Shown here: piece by piece, positions 8,333-16,675 of the stretch
How the letters are laid out: the number at the start of each line of letters is the position of its first letter
Position numbering within the stretch: the stretch's first letter is position 1
Source of the DNA: Gammaproteobacteria bacterium
Lineage (GTDB): Bacteria; Pseudomonadota; Gammaproteobacteria; Steroidobacterales; Steroidobacteraceae
Assembly: GCA_030038755.1 (NCBI GenBank)
Contig: JASHSK010000066.1
Span: 1-34,895 of the forward strand
Length of the DNA stretch: 34,895 bases
Reading direction: 5' to 3'
Notes under the pieces: model-generated
Seen by the model: only the letters and a program-made list of their open reading frames with translations
What the model was told of the DNA's origin: nothing
Database searches by the model: none
Position numbers and translations under genes: made by a program

Positions 8333-9213
8333 GCGCGGCCGAGCGGCACCTCACCGTCGCTGCGCTGCAGTTCGCCTGCAGCTGGCAGCTCGACGCCAAT
8401 CTCGCCACCGCCGAGCGGCTCGTACGAGCCGCGCATGCGCGCGGTGCGCAGGTCATCCTGCTGCCCGAGCTGTTCGCCACGCCGTACTTCTGCATCGAGC
8501 AGGACGCGCGTCATCTGCAGCTCGCGCAGAGTGCCGCGGACAGCCCGCTGCTGCGCCGCTTCGGAGCGCTCGCCGCGGAGCTGGGCGTGGTGCTGCCCGT
8601 GAGCTTCTTCGAGCGCGCCGGCAATGTCTATTTCAACTCGATCGCGCAGTTCGATGCCGACGGCCGTCGACTCGGGATCTATCGCAAGTCGCATATCCCG
8701 CAGGGCCCGGGCTACCAGGAGAAGTTTTATTTCACCGGCGGGGACACCGGCTTCCGCGTGTGGCAGACCCGCTTCGGTCGGATCGGGGTGGGTATCTGCT
8801 GGGATCAATGGTTCCCGGAGAGTGCACGCGCCATGGCGCTCGCCGGAGCGGAGCTGCTGCTCTATCCGAGCGCGATCGGCAGCGAACCGCCCCCGGCGCC
8901 ACCCGTGGACTCACGCGGGCACTGGCAGCGTACCCAGCAGGGACACGCGGCTGCCAATCTGATGCCGCTGGTGGCCTCGAACCGCATCGGCACGGAGTTC
9001 TCGCTGCTCGATCCCTCAGTGAGCATCCGCTTCTACGGCTCTTCGTTCATCGCCGACGCGAGCGGTGCGATCCTGGCCGAGGCGGGCCAGGAGGAGGAGG
9101 GCGTCGTGAGCGCGAGCTTCGACCTTACGGCGCTCAAGCGTGCGCGCGACCAGTGGTTCGTGTTCCGCGACCGGCGACCGGACCTGTACGGCGCCCTGAG
9201 CACGCACGGGTGA
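8329..9213 (+). CDS. aguB: Carbon-nitrogen hydrolase, N-carbamoylputrescine amidase-like
   Basis: Nitrilase-superfamily amidase of 294 residues. The catalytic triad is visible: E47 in LLPELF, K120 in YRKSHIP and C157 in GICWDQWFPE. The segments YFCIEQD, IPQGPGYQEKFYFTGGDTGF and the AIGSEP loop match N-carbamoylputrescine amidases, which convert N-carbamoylputrescine to putrescine, CO2 and ammonia in arginine-derived polyamine synthesis. The GTG start overlaps the previous stop by four bases. The usual partner, agmatine deiminase (aguA), is not in the window; instead the gene is coupled to a Gfo/Idh/MocA enzyme. It could act on another carbamoyl or amide substrate. The 176 bases after the stop hold a 20-base imperfect direct repeat (9221 and 9249) and the MarR operator candidate. 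Confidence 0.78.
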   Translation: MSAAERHLTVAALQFACSWQLDANLATAERLVRAAHARGAQVILLPELFATPYFCIEQDARHLQLAQSAADSPLLRRFGALAAELGVVLPVSFFERAGNVYFNSIAQFDADGRRLGIYRKSHIPQGPGYQEKFYFTGGDTGFRVWQTRFGRIGVGICWDQWFPESARAMALAGAELLLYPSAIGSEPPPAPPVDSRGHWQRTQQGHAAANLMPLVASNRIGTEFSLLDPSVSIRFYGSSFIADASGAILAEAGQEEEGVVSASFDLTALKRARDQWFVFRDRRPDLYGALSTHG

Positions 9214-9322
9214 TGAACATAAGCCGGCGGGCGTAAGCGCGTGCGCATGAGCCGGCGGGAGCGAAGCGGGGGACACCGAACCGGCGAAATTTCATCTATT
9301 TGCGGTACGAACGATAACGAAA

Positions 9323-9337
9323 ATATACTAGTTATAT
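9323..9337 (+). promoter_or_regulatory. AT-rich inverted repeat / -10 before marR (candidate MarR operator)
   Basis: ATATA and TATAT arms flank CTAGT in a very AT-rich island inside GC-rich DNA. The same stretch holds TATACT (9324-9329), a good -10. A second dyad, CGATAAC at 9312 with GTTATATCG at 9331, surrounds it. MarR proteins bind palindromes of this size overlapping their own promoters, so autoregulation is likely. Confidence 0.5.
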
Positions 9338-9389
9338 CGCGAGCGGCGCGGTCGGCCCGCGTGATCGCCAACTGGAGGGCTGAAGCTGT

Positions 9390-9986
9390 ATGGATCCTGC
9401 GGGCAGTAGCAACGGGGCGCGCGTGCGGCGCGCCTCTCCGGCCAGGCGTGCCGAGCGGGCGGTGCGCGCCGAGCGCGCCGAGCGGGTCGAGCGGGTCGAG
9501 CGCGGCGAGAAATCCGAGCGCGCCGAGCGTGCCGAAAAGTTGGCTGAGCGCGCCGCCGACGCGAAGGTGGATCTCGGAGTGCTGCCGAAGCTGCTGGGCT
9601 ACAACCTGCGGCGCGCGAATCAGGCCTCCTGGCGCACCTACGTCAGCTTCATCGGCGAGCACAAGATCCGTCCCGGTCTGTTCAGTCTGATGTGCCTCGT
9701 GCGCTTCAATGCCGGCATCGCGCAGATCGACCTGGGCACTCACCTGGGCGTGGACAAGGCCAGTATCGTGGCGCTGCTCGATCGGCTCGAGCGCGCCGGC
9801 CTGATCGAGCGGCGCCGCTCCACGCGCGACCGCCGCCGCCAGGGCATCTCGCTGACGGAAGCCGGAGCGGCGGAGTTCGAGGCGCTCATGGTCCAGGTCC
9901 GCCAGCTCGAGCGGCACATGGCCAGCCGTTTCAGCAAGCCGGAGCTCGAGCAGTTCCTCACCTATCTGCGGCGCATGTTCGCCTAG
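9390..9986 (+). CDS. MarR family transcriptional regulator
   Basis: The C-terminal 140 residues form a winged-helix MarR domain: dimerisation helix (LGYNLRRANQASWRTYV), recognition region IDLGTHLGVDKASIVALLDRLERAGLIERR, and the wing RSTRDRRRQGISLTEAG, which carries the family DxR motif. The N-terminal 55-60 residues are a charged repetitive stretch (RAERAERVERVERG) built from near-repeats of a 9-base GAGCG-containing unit, unusual for MarR. A GTG at 9567 would give a normal-length protein of 139 residues without this tail, so the true start is uncertain. An AT-rich palindrome lies about 55 bases upstream. Ligand and targets are unknown; neighbours suggest autoregulation or control of the preceding operon. 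The gene converges on hemD. Confidence 0.88.
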   Translation: MDPAGSSNGARVRRASPARRAERAVRAERAERVERVERGEKSERAERAEKLAERAADAKVDLGVLPKLLGYNLRRANQASWRTYVSFIGEHKIRPGLFSLMCLVRFNAGIAQIDLGTHLGVDKASIVALLDRLERAGLIERRRSTRDRRRQGISLTEAGAAEFEALMVQVRQLERHMASRFSKPELEQFLTYLRRMFA

Positions 9987-10008
9987 CCGCGAAGCTCGGC
10001 CAGCAGGC

Positions 10009-10818
10009 TTACCTGGCGAGCGTTGCCGCGAGCGCCGCCGTCAACGGCTTCATGAACCAGGCGCTCTCGGGAACGGTGCGTGCCGCGACGCCGTGCGCGG
10101 CAAGCGTGGCGGCGACCACCGGGCCGACGGCGGCGACGCTCGTGGCCTCGAGCGCCGCGCGTACCTCGGCGGGTTCCGCGGCGCGAAACAGCCGCTCCAC
10201 CTGTGCCTTGCTGGTGAAGGCGATCGCATCGACGCTGCCTTCGCGCATGCGCTCGAGCAGCTCGCGCACGGCCGCGGCGCTGGCCGCTTCGGCGTAGCGG
10301 TACGGGGCGACCGGCAGCGCCACGGCGCCTGCTTCACGCAGAGAGCGCAGCAGCTTCTCGTTGGGGTCATCGCCGTACAGCTGGACTGCGACGCGGCGCC
10401 CGTGCAGCTCGAGCGAGCGCAGCGTCTGGATGACGCCGTCGGTCGTGGGCTCGGAAGCGGGCAGGTCGGCGGCCAGGCCCAGCTCGCGCAGCGCACGTGC
10501 CGGCTTGGGGCCGCGCGTGATCTTGCGCAGCCGCGCGAGTGCGGCGAGGAACGGCGCGGTGAGCGCCGGCTCGTGCCGCGCGATGCAGGCGCACAGGCGG
10601 CGCAGCCCTTCGCCGGTCAGCAGGATCAGATCATCGCAGTCGCCCGCGCTCAGGCGCCGGCACCACTCGAGGATCGGAGCGGGGTCGGGTGCATCGACGA
10701 TCTGCACCAGCGGGTAGCGCAGCACGCGCGCTCCGCGGCGCTCGAGCAGCGAGGCGAATACGTCGAGCTCGCGCGTCTCGGCGATCGCGATGACGCGGCC
10801 GGCGAGCGGCTCGTTCAT
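10009..10818 (-). CDS. hemD: Uroporphyrinogen-III synthase
   Basis: Cyclises hydroxymethylbilane to uroporphyrinogen III, the branch point for heme and siroheme. The product of 269 residues begins GRVIAIAETRELDVFASLLERRGA, the first Rossmann-like lobe, and has the second-lobe signature VDAIAFTSKAQVERLF close to the C-terminus, then VAAVGPVVAATLAAHGV. The two-lobed fold is diverged in sequence, as is normal for HemD. hemC and the other heme genes are absent; instead the gene is divergent from cysD. This suggests, by inference, a role in siroheme supply for assimilatory sulfite or nitrite reductase, perhaps beside a second HemD elsewhere. The ATG at 10818 is preferred to the 23-codon extension upstream. 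Confidence 0.87.
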   Translation of the reverse strand: MNEPLAGRVIAIAETRELDVFASLLERRGARVLRYPLVQIVDAPDPAPILEWCRRLSAGDCDDLILLTGEGLRRLCACIARHEPALTAPFLAALARLRKITRGPKPARALRELGLAADLPASEPTTDGVIQTLRSLELHGRRVAVQLYGDDPNEKLLRSLREAGAVALPVAPYRYAEAASAAAVRELLERMREGSVDAIAFTSKAQVERLFRAAEPAEVRAALEATSVAAVGPVVAATLAAHGVAARTVPESAWFMKPLTAALAATLAR

Positions 10819-10876
10819 GCCGGGTCCGCCGGCCGCCGTGGCGGGGGTCGGCGGACGAGCTTCACGGGGCGCACAC

Positions 10877-10911
10877 AGAATAAGCACATAACGATTCGAA
10901 GCCGATAGAAT
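10877..10911. promoter_or_regulatory. Divergent hemD / cysD promoter region
   Basis: AT-rich patch in the 219-base gap between hemD and cysD. On the minus strand TATTCT (10882-10877) is a -10 candidate for hemD; on the plus strand TAGAAT (10906-10911) is one for the cys operon, giving it a leader of about 120 bases. No convincing -35 is seen for either, as expected for activator-dependent (for example CysB-type) promoters. The activator site cannot be named from sequence alone. Confidence 0.4.
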
Positions 10912-11037
10912 TCCCGGCGCTTCAATCGCTTATCCGTGCATGGGGTACGGCGCGGCCTGGAAGTGCCGGACTTGCGGCACCGCAGGGCCGCCGCGCTGGA
11001 GCAGGTAACGCAGGTACTGGAGTACGCCGTCGTCCGC

Positions 11038-11940
11038 ATGAGCAAATTATCGCACCTGGCCCGGCTGGAGGCCGAGAGCATTCATATCCTGCGCGAGGTC
11101 GTGGCCGAATGCGCCAACCCCGTGATGCTCTACTCGATCGGCAAGGACAGCTCGGTGCTGCTGCATCTGGCGCTGAAGGCCTTCCATCCCGCGCCACTGC
11201 CTTTCCCGCTGCTGCACGTGGATACGACCTGGAAGTTCCGCGACATGATCGCGTTCCGCGACCGCACCGCGCAGCGTCTGGGGCTCAAGCTGCTGGTGCA
11301 CGTGAATACCGAAGGGCTGGCGATGGGCATCAACCCCTTCACGCACGGCTCGTCGGTACATACCGACGTCATGAAGACCCAGGCGCTCAAGCAGGCGCTC
11401 GATCGCCACGGCTTCGATGCGGCCTTCGGCGGGGCGCGACGTGACGAGGAGAAGTCGCGCGCCAAGGAGCGCGTGGTGTCGCTGCGCTCGGCGCAGCACC
11501 GCTGGGATCCCAAACGCCAGCGGCCCGAGCTGTGGCGTCTCTACAATACCCGCATGACCAAGGAGGAGAGTCTGCGCGTCTTCCCGCTGTCGAACTGGAC
11601 CGAGCTGGACGTGTGGCAATACATCTACCAGGAGAACATCGAGATAGTGCCGCTGTATTTCGCGCGCGAGCGCCCGGTGGTCGAGCGCGACGGGGCGCTG
11701 ATCATGGTGGATGACGAGCGCATGCCGCTCGCGCCCGGCGAGCGGCCGCAGATGCGCAAGGTGCGCTTTCGCACGCTCGGGTGCTACCCGCTGACCGGGG
11801 CGATCGAGAGCAACGCCGATTCACTGCCCGCGATCATCGAGGAGATGCTGGTGGCGCGCACCTCCGAGCGGCAGGGCCGCCTGATCGATCACGACGCGGC
11901 CGCCTCGATGGAGCGCAAGAAGCAGGAAGGTTACTTCTGA
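11038..11940 (+). CDS. cysD: Sulfate adenylyltransferase subunit 2 (CysD)
   Basis: Small subunit of ATP sulfurylase, which makes adenosine 5'-phosphosulfate from sulfate and ATP. The 300-residue length is normal. It has the PP-loop ATPase motif [13 protein letters not shown] (residues about 29-41), the [16 protein letters not shown] region, the [16 protein letters not shown] segment and the C-terminal [11 protein letters not shown] and [10 protein letters not shown] typical of CysD. The ATG at 11038 is supported by homology to [17 protein letters not shown]; the frame is open back to 10936. The stop overlaps the ATG of cysNC (TGATG), giving translational coupling that suits the CysD-CysN heterodimer. 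Confidence 0.96.
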   Translation: MSKLSHLARLEAESIHILREVVAECANPVMLYSIGKDSSVLLHLALKAFHPAPLPFPLLHVDTTWKFRDMIAFRDRTAQRLGLKLLVHVNTEGLAMGINPFTHGSSVHTDVMKTQALKQALDRHGFDAAFGGARRDEEKSRAKERVVSLRSAQHRWDPKRQRPELWRLYNTRMTKEESLRVFPLSNWTELDVWQYIYQENIEIVPLYFARERPVVERDGALIMVDDERMPLAPGERPQMRKVRFRTLGCYPLTGAIESNADSLPAIIEEMLVARTSERQGRLIDHDAAASMERKKQEGYF

Positions 11941-13862
11941 TGAGCGCCGATCCGCAGACGCTGTCGCCGGAGCTGGACGCCTGGCTCGCGGCGCAGGCGC
12001 ACAAGGACCTGCTGCGCTTCATCACCTGCGGCAGCGTCGATGACGGCAAGAGCACGCTGATCGGGCGGTTGCTGTACGAGTCGCAGGTGCTGTTCGAGGA
12101 TCAGCTGGCCGCGCTCGAGCACGATTCGCGCCGGCTCGGCACGCAGGGCGGGGCGCTGGATTTTGCGCTGCTGGTGGACGGCCTGGCCGCGGAGCGCGAG
12201 CAGGGCATCACCATCGACGTCGCCTACCGCTTCTTCGCCACCGAGCACCGCAAGTTCATCGTCGCGGACACGCCCGGGCACGAGCAGTACACGCGCAACA
12301 TGGTCACCGGGGCCTCGACCGCCGAGCTGGCGGTGATCCTGGTCGATGCCCGCAAGGGCGTGCTCACGCAGACGCGTCGCCACAGCTATCTGGTGTCCCT
12401 GCTCGGCATCCGCCGCGTGGTGCTCGCGGTCAACAAGATGGACCTGGTCGATTACCAGGAGACGGTGTTTCGCCGCATCGAGCAGGACTACCGTGATTTC
12501 TCCGCGCAGATCGGTCTCACCGACATCGTGGCGATTCCGCTGTCGGCGCTGCGCGGCGACAACGTCATCTCGCCCTCCGCGCACATGTCCTGGTACACCG
12601 GACCCACGCTCATGGCGCACCTGGACCGCGTGCCGCCGACGCGGCCCTCTTCCACGGTGGCGTTCCGCATGCCGGTGCAATGGGTCAACCGCCCGAACCA
12701 GGAGTTCCGCGGCTATGCCGGGCTCGTCGTCGGCGGCAGCGTGCGCGTCGGGGATCCGCTCGTGGTGCTGCCCGCGGGCGTGCGCAGCCGCGTGGCGCGC
12801 ATCCTGCTCGGCGACCGCGAAGCGCAGCAGGCCACGACCGGACAATCGGTCACGCTGGTGCTGGAGGACCACATCGACGTGAGTCGCGGCGACCTGCTGG
12901 CGGCGGCGGACGCGCCCGCGGCCGTCAGCGAGCTGTTCGAGGCGACGGTGGTGTGGATGGGCGAGGAGCCGATGCTGCCCGGTCGTCCCTATCTGCTCAA
13001 GTGCGGCACCCGGACCGTGGCCGCGACCATCGCGCCGCTCAAGCACAAGATCAACGTCAATACCCTCGAGAAGCTGGCTGCTCGGCAGCTGGAGCTCAAC
13101 GAGATCGGTCTGGTGCATCTGAGCACCGAGGCGCCGCTGGCGTTCGATCCCTACGAGGAGAACCGCGACACCGGCGGCTTCATCCTCATCGATCGCATCA
13201 GCAACGGCACGGTGGGGGCCGGCCTGCTGCATGGCGCGCTGCGACGCGCGCAGGACGTGCACTGGCAGGCGCTCGACATCAATCAGGCCGCCCGCTCGGC
13301 GCAGAAGCACCAGAAGGCCTGCGTGCTGTGGTTCACGGGACTGTCGGGGGCCGGCAAATCGACCATCGCCAACCTGGTGGAGAAGCGCCTGTACGCGCTC
13401 GGCCGGCACACCTACCTGCTCGATGGTGACAACGTGCGGCACGGGCTGTGCCGCGACCTGGGGTTCACCGACGTCGACCGTGTGGAGAATATCCGCCGCG
13501 TGGCCGAGGTTGCGCGGCTGATGACCGATGCGGGCCTGATCGTGCTGGTGTCGTTCATTTCCCCGTTCCGCGCGGAGCGGCGCCTGGCGCGCTCATTGCT
13601 CGGACCGGGCGAGTTCTGTGAGATCTTCATCGATACGCCGATCGAGGAAGCCGAGCGGCGCGATCCCAAGGGTCTGTATCGCCGCGCGCGCGCCGGCGAG
13701 ATCCGCAACTTCACCGGCATCGATTCTCCGTACGAGCCGCCGGAAAATCCCGAGATCCACATCGATACGCGCGACACCCGCGCCGAGCAGGCCGCCGAGC
13801 AGATCATCCGCTACCTGCGGCGCATCGGAGTGATCGACCTGGATGGAGTGTTCATTCCCTGA
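11940..13862 (+). CDS. cysNC: Sulfate adenylyltransferase subunit 1 / adenylylsulfate kinase fusion (CysNC)
   Basis: Bifunctional protein of 640 residues. The N-terminal part is the EF-Tu-like GTPase CysN with G1 GSVDDGKST (31-39), G3 DTPGH (110-114) and G4 NKMD (165-168), followed by beta-barrel domains. The C-terminal part from about residue 455 is APS kinase (CysC), with P-loop GLSGAGKST (about 467-475), [15 protein letters not shown], and [16 protein letters not shown]. It therefore carries out GTP-driven sulfate adenylylation and phosphorylation of APS to PAPS. PAPS feeds sulfite production and can supply the sulfotransferase encoded at 26074-27264. The ATG overlaps the cysD stop. A strong GC hairpin follows the stop. 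Confidence 0.97.
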   Translation: MSADPQTLSPELDAWLAAQAHKDLLRFITCGSVDDGKSTLIGRLLYESQVLFEDQLAALEHDSRRLGTQGGALDFALLVDGLAAEREQGITIDVAYRFFATEHRKFIVADTPGHEQYTRNMVTGASTAELAVILVDARKGVLTQTRRHSYLVSLLGIRRVVLAVNKMDLVDYQETVFRRIEQDYRDFSAQIGLTDIVAIPLSALRGDNVISPSAHMSWYTGPTLMAHLDRVPPTRPSSTVAFRMPVQWVNRPNQEFRGYAGLVVGGSVRVGDPLVVLPAGVRSRVARILLGDREAQQATTGQSVTLVLEDHIDVSRGDLLAAADAPAAVSELFEATVVWMGEEPMLPGRPYLLKCGTRTVAATIAPLKHKINVNTLEKLAARQLELNEIGLVHLSTEAPLAFDPYEENRDTGGFILIDRISNGTVGAGLLHGALRRAQDVHWQALDINQAARSAQKHQKACVLWFTGLSGAGKSTIANLVEKRLYALGRHTYLLDGDNVRHGLCRDLGFTDVDRVENIRRVAEVARLMTDAGLIVLVSFISPFRAERRLARSLLGPGEFCEIFIDTPIEEAERRDPKGLYRRARAGEIRNFTGIDSPYEPPENPEIHIDTRDTRAEQAAEQIIRYLRRIGVIDLDGVFIP

Positions 13863-13867
13863 CGGGG

Positions 13868-13890
13868 CCCGCGCGCGGCACGCGCGCGCG
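13868..13890. terminator. Strong GC hairpin between cysNC and the kinase gene
   Basis: CCCGCGCGCG and CGCGCGCGGG form a perfect 10-bp stem with a GCA loop, starting six bases after the cysNC stop in the convergent gap. There is no T-run on either strand, so termination would need Rho or the hairpin alone; it can act on both converging transcripts and protect their 3' ends. Confidence 0.5.
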
Positions 13891-13945
13891 GGCGCTCGCC
13901 ACGGGGGACTGCGGTCAGACCGGTGAGTGCATGTGCATCGGCGCA

Positions 13946-16465
13946 TCAACCGCCGCGCACGATCGTTACGCTTGCCTGTGCGTCGGGTGCGCTGGTGTCG
14001 GCACCGCCCGGTGGACCCAGCACCACGTAGAAGGTAGCGGTCTGATGGCGCAGCGGGTTGGAGATGATGGGAACGTAGATCGTGACGTTGTCCGCGCCCG
14101 CCGGAATGTGCTCGATGCGGCGGCCGAGCGGCGCGAAATCCACGTCCGCCCTGGCGCTGTCCTCCACGGTCCACCAGGAAAAGCTCACATCATCTCTGGA
14201 GCTGCCGATACGCCGCACGATCAGCCGTGCGGCCGGAGCATCCTCGTCCACGGTGTAGCTGCCGGCGCTGAAGGCGACTCCACCCGAGCCGGAAAGGTAT
14301 TCGATCTGCGGGGCGGCACCGTTCGATCGCGCCGTGCTGGCCGCGGCGACGGCCGTGGGTGCGCCGGCCGCCGGCGTGGCCGGTGGCACGAATCCGTCCG
14401 CGGCGGCCAGTGTGATGTGTCGCCTCGGCAGGTGCGAGGAGGTGCGCGTCCTGCCCGCGCGACCCTGAGCGCTCGTGGGCGCCTTCGTGCCGGCGGTGTC
14501 GGCGGATCCGCCCGCGCCGCTCGCGGACGGCGCTGTTGCTGCAGTCGGCGCACTGGACGGCCCGCCGTTCGCTGCCGCGGTGGCTGCCGGCGGCGGTGCC
14601 GCGGCGGGTGACGCCGCGGGTGACGCCGCGGACTGCAGGTTGCGGCGCGCATCCTGCAGGCTGGCTTCCGCGCTCGCGAGCGTGCGCCGCCAGGGCGCAC
14701 CGCCCTCGCGGGTCGCCGTAAAGGCTACGGCGCCGATGCAGCCGAGCACCAGCACGGTGGCCGCGAGGGACTGCGGCCAAGTGCGCCGCGGTGTGAACGC
14801 GGACAGCTGATGCGAAGGGGGCAGGTGGGAAGCCGCGGCTGCAACACCCAGCTGCTCGAGCCATGGGTTGAGCTTCTCGGGTCGCTGCCGGCGTTTCCAG
14901 GCGAGCCCCGTCCGCAGCGCGTGCCAGCTGCGCGCCGGCAGACCCCGTGGACGCCGGAGCCGCAGCCCCTGCGCCCGGGCTTCCAGTGAGGATTTGCCGC
15001 CGAAGGGATGACGGCCGGAGAACAGCTCGTAGGCGATGCAGGCCAGCGCATAGGTGTCGTCACGCGGATCGGCGCGCAGACCGTCGAGTTGCTCGCAGCT
15101 CGCATAGGCGGGTGTGGCCGCCCGATAGCCGCCGCGCCGCTCCTCGGCCGCGGATTCGACCACCCACCAGGGGTCGGCGAGCGCGGGGCTGAGCCCGCCG
15201 AAATCCAGCAGCCGGACCTGTCCGCCGTAAGTGACGAAGACGTTGTGGGGTTTGATGTCCCCGTGCACGACTCCGCGGGAGTGTGCATGAGCGATCGCGG
15301 AGCCGATGTCGCGGATGATCGACAGCGCCTGGGGCCGCGGCAGCGGCCCGCCGATGCGCTGCGTGAGCTGGCTGAGCCGCTCTCCCTCGAGCAGCTCCAT
15401 GGTGTAGAAGCTCGCATCCGCCTCGTGGTCGATCTCGTAGACGTTCACCACATTGGGATGCGACAGCAGCTGCGCATGATGAAACTCGCGGCCGAGCGCC
15501 GCCACGGTGTCCGGGCGTCCGGGCTGCGCCGTGGCGATCTTGACCGCCACACGGCAGTCGGTCAGACCCAGACTGGCGCGGTAGCGATCGAGGGCACCGT
15601 AGACGGAGGCCATGCCGCCGCAACCCAGCAGCTCCTGAAGCTCGTAACGCCCGCGCAGCACCGTCCCCATCCCGATCCCTGTCGCCGGCCCGGCGCGGTC
15701 GGGCGCCAGGGCTGCGCTCGGCACGTACGCAGTAGCGTCGGGCGCGATGGCCGGTGAGGCCAGGGGCGGAAGCGGCGGCGGGGCGTGGGGCGGGGCGTGG
15801 GGCGGGGCACCCGGTGCAGCCGCGGGTGGAACGCGCTCCGCGCCCGCGGCCGGCGGTGCCGTTTGTGCCATCGGCGGCGCCGTCTGCGCGGTCGGCGGCA
15901 CTGTCTGCGCCATGGGTGGCGCCGTCGGTGTCTGCGGCGCGACCGGCGCTGCAGCCGCGCTCTCCGGTCGCGCTGGTCGCGACGGCCCCAATCCCATGCG
16001 CTGCCGGATCGACATCCGCGGCTGCGCAGGCGCCGCGCGCCTCGCAGGTGCCGCGGCCGGCAAGGGCGCGGTCACCGTCGGGTCCGCCGGGTCGTCCGCC
16101 GCAGTGACCGTGGTGGTGTCGGCGCTGGAGCTCAGGGTGTCGGCGCGCGACGCGCCCGCGCCGATGGGTGCCTCGGTGGCCGGCGGCCATACCTCGCGCG
16201 GCTGCAGCGACTGCTCGATGGTCTGACGAATGCGCCGATATTGTGCGGCAGGCATCTGCCCGAGACGCTGGTAGCGATCGATCAGCGAGAGCAGATGTCG
16301 CGCGAAGTCCGGCTTCGAGCGGCACACGGAAGCGACATCCCAGAGGTAGAACTCCTCCTTGTAGCTGCCGCCGAGCAGCGCGCTGACCAGCATGCGCAGC
16401 TGGTCCGCGTCATCACCGACGGGCTCGTAGAGCAGCTCGGCATTGCGCTCAGGCGTCGCGGACAT
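13946..16465 (-). CDS. Receptor-like Ser/Thr protein kinase with Calx-beta-like periplasmic domain
   Basis: Protein of 839 residues. Residues 1-95 are a helical region with unrecognised family (DQLRMLVSALLGGSYKEEFYLW). Residues 100-260 are a Pro/Ala-rich linker with 7-residue repeats (PPMAQTA). The kinase domain spans about 272-540: Gly loop LGCGGMASVYG (280-290), K309 in VAVKIA, E327, catalytic loop HGDIKPHN (D403, N408), DFG 421-423, and TPAYASCEQ as the activation-loop end. HGD in place of HRD marks a non-RD kinase. One membrane helix lies at about 567-585. After a disordered Ala/Pro/Thr stretch, residues 720-839 form a beta-rich domain like Calx-beta (TVDEDAPAARLIVRRIG, VEDSARADVDFAPL, NVTIYVPIISNP). 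The C-terminus is thus outside the cytoplasm. The start at 16465 is preferred over a basic upstream extension. Confidence 0.9.
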   Translation of the reverse strand: MSATPERNAELLYEPVGDDADQLRMLVSALLGGSYKEEFYLWDVASVCRSKPDFARHLLSLIDRYQRLGQMPAAQYRRIRQTIEQSLQPREVWPPATEAPIGAGASRADTLSSSADTTTVTAADDPADPTVTAPLPAAAPARRAAPAQPRMSIRQRMGLGPSRPARPESAAAAPVAPQTPTAPPMAQTVPPTAQTAPPMAQTAPPAAGAERVPPAAAPGAPPHAPPHAPPPLPPLASPAIAPDATAYVPSAALAPDRAGPATGIGMGTVLRGRYELQELLGCGGMASVYGALDRYRASLGLTDCRVAVKIATAQPGRPDTVAALGREFHHAQLLSHPNVVNVYEIDHEADASFYTMELLEGERLSQLTQRIGGPLPRPQALSIIRDIGSAIAHAHSRGVVHGDIKPHNVFVTYGGQVRLLDFGGLSPALADPWWVVESAAEERRGGYRAATPAYASCEQLDGLRADPRDDTYALACIAYELFSGRHPFGGKSSLEARAQGLRLRRPRGLPARSWHALRTGLAWKRRQRPEKLNPWLEQLGVAAAASHLPPSHQLSAFTPRRTWPQSLAATVLVLGCIGAVAFTATREGGAPWRRTLASAEASLQDARRNLQSAASPAASPAAAPPPAATAAANGGPSSAPTAATAPSASGAGGSADTAGTKAPTSAQGRAGRTRTSSHLPRRHITLAAADGFVPPATPAAGAPTAVAAASTARSNGAAPQIEYLSGSGGVAFSAGSYTVDEDAPAARLIVRRIGSSRDDVSFSWWTVEDSARADVDFAPLGRRIEHIPAGADNVTIYVPIISNPLRHQTATFYVVLGPPGGADTSAPDAQASVTIVRGG

Positions 16466-16675
16466 GCGCCCAAGGATACGGCAGAGATCCCGGCGACCCA
16501 ACCATGGTGCGCAGCCGGCGCGTTCATGCGGTCGGCTCCGACGGTCCCGGTGACGCTTGTCCGACGGTTCCGTAGGCCACCGCACCCGGCTGGACGGCCG
16601 GTCCGGGGCGGCTGCGCTATGCTGCAGCGTGGCTCCCACTCCCGTCGGTCCCGCGCCGCACCCCTCGCCGTGCGG

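Noticed and set aside
12931-13442. Long minus-strand frame antisense to cysNC
   Set aside because: Product is rich in Arg, His and Gln without a domain, while cysNC is complete on the plus strand.
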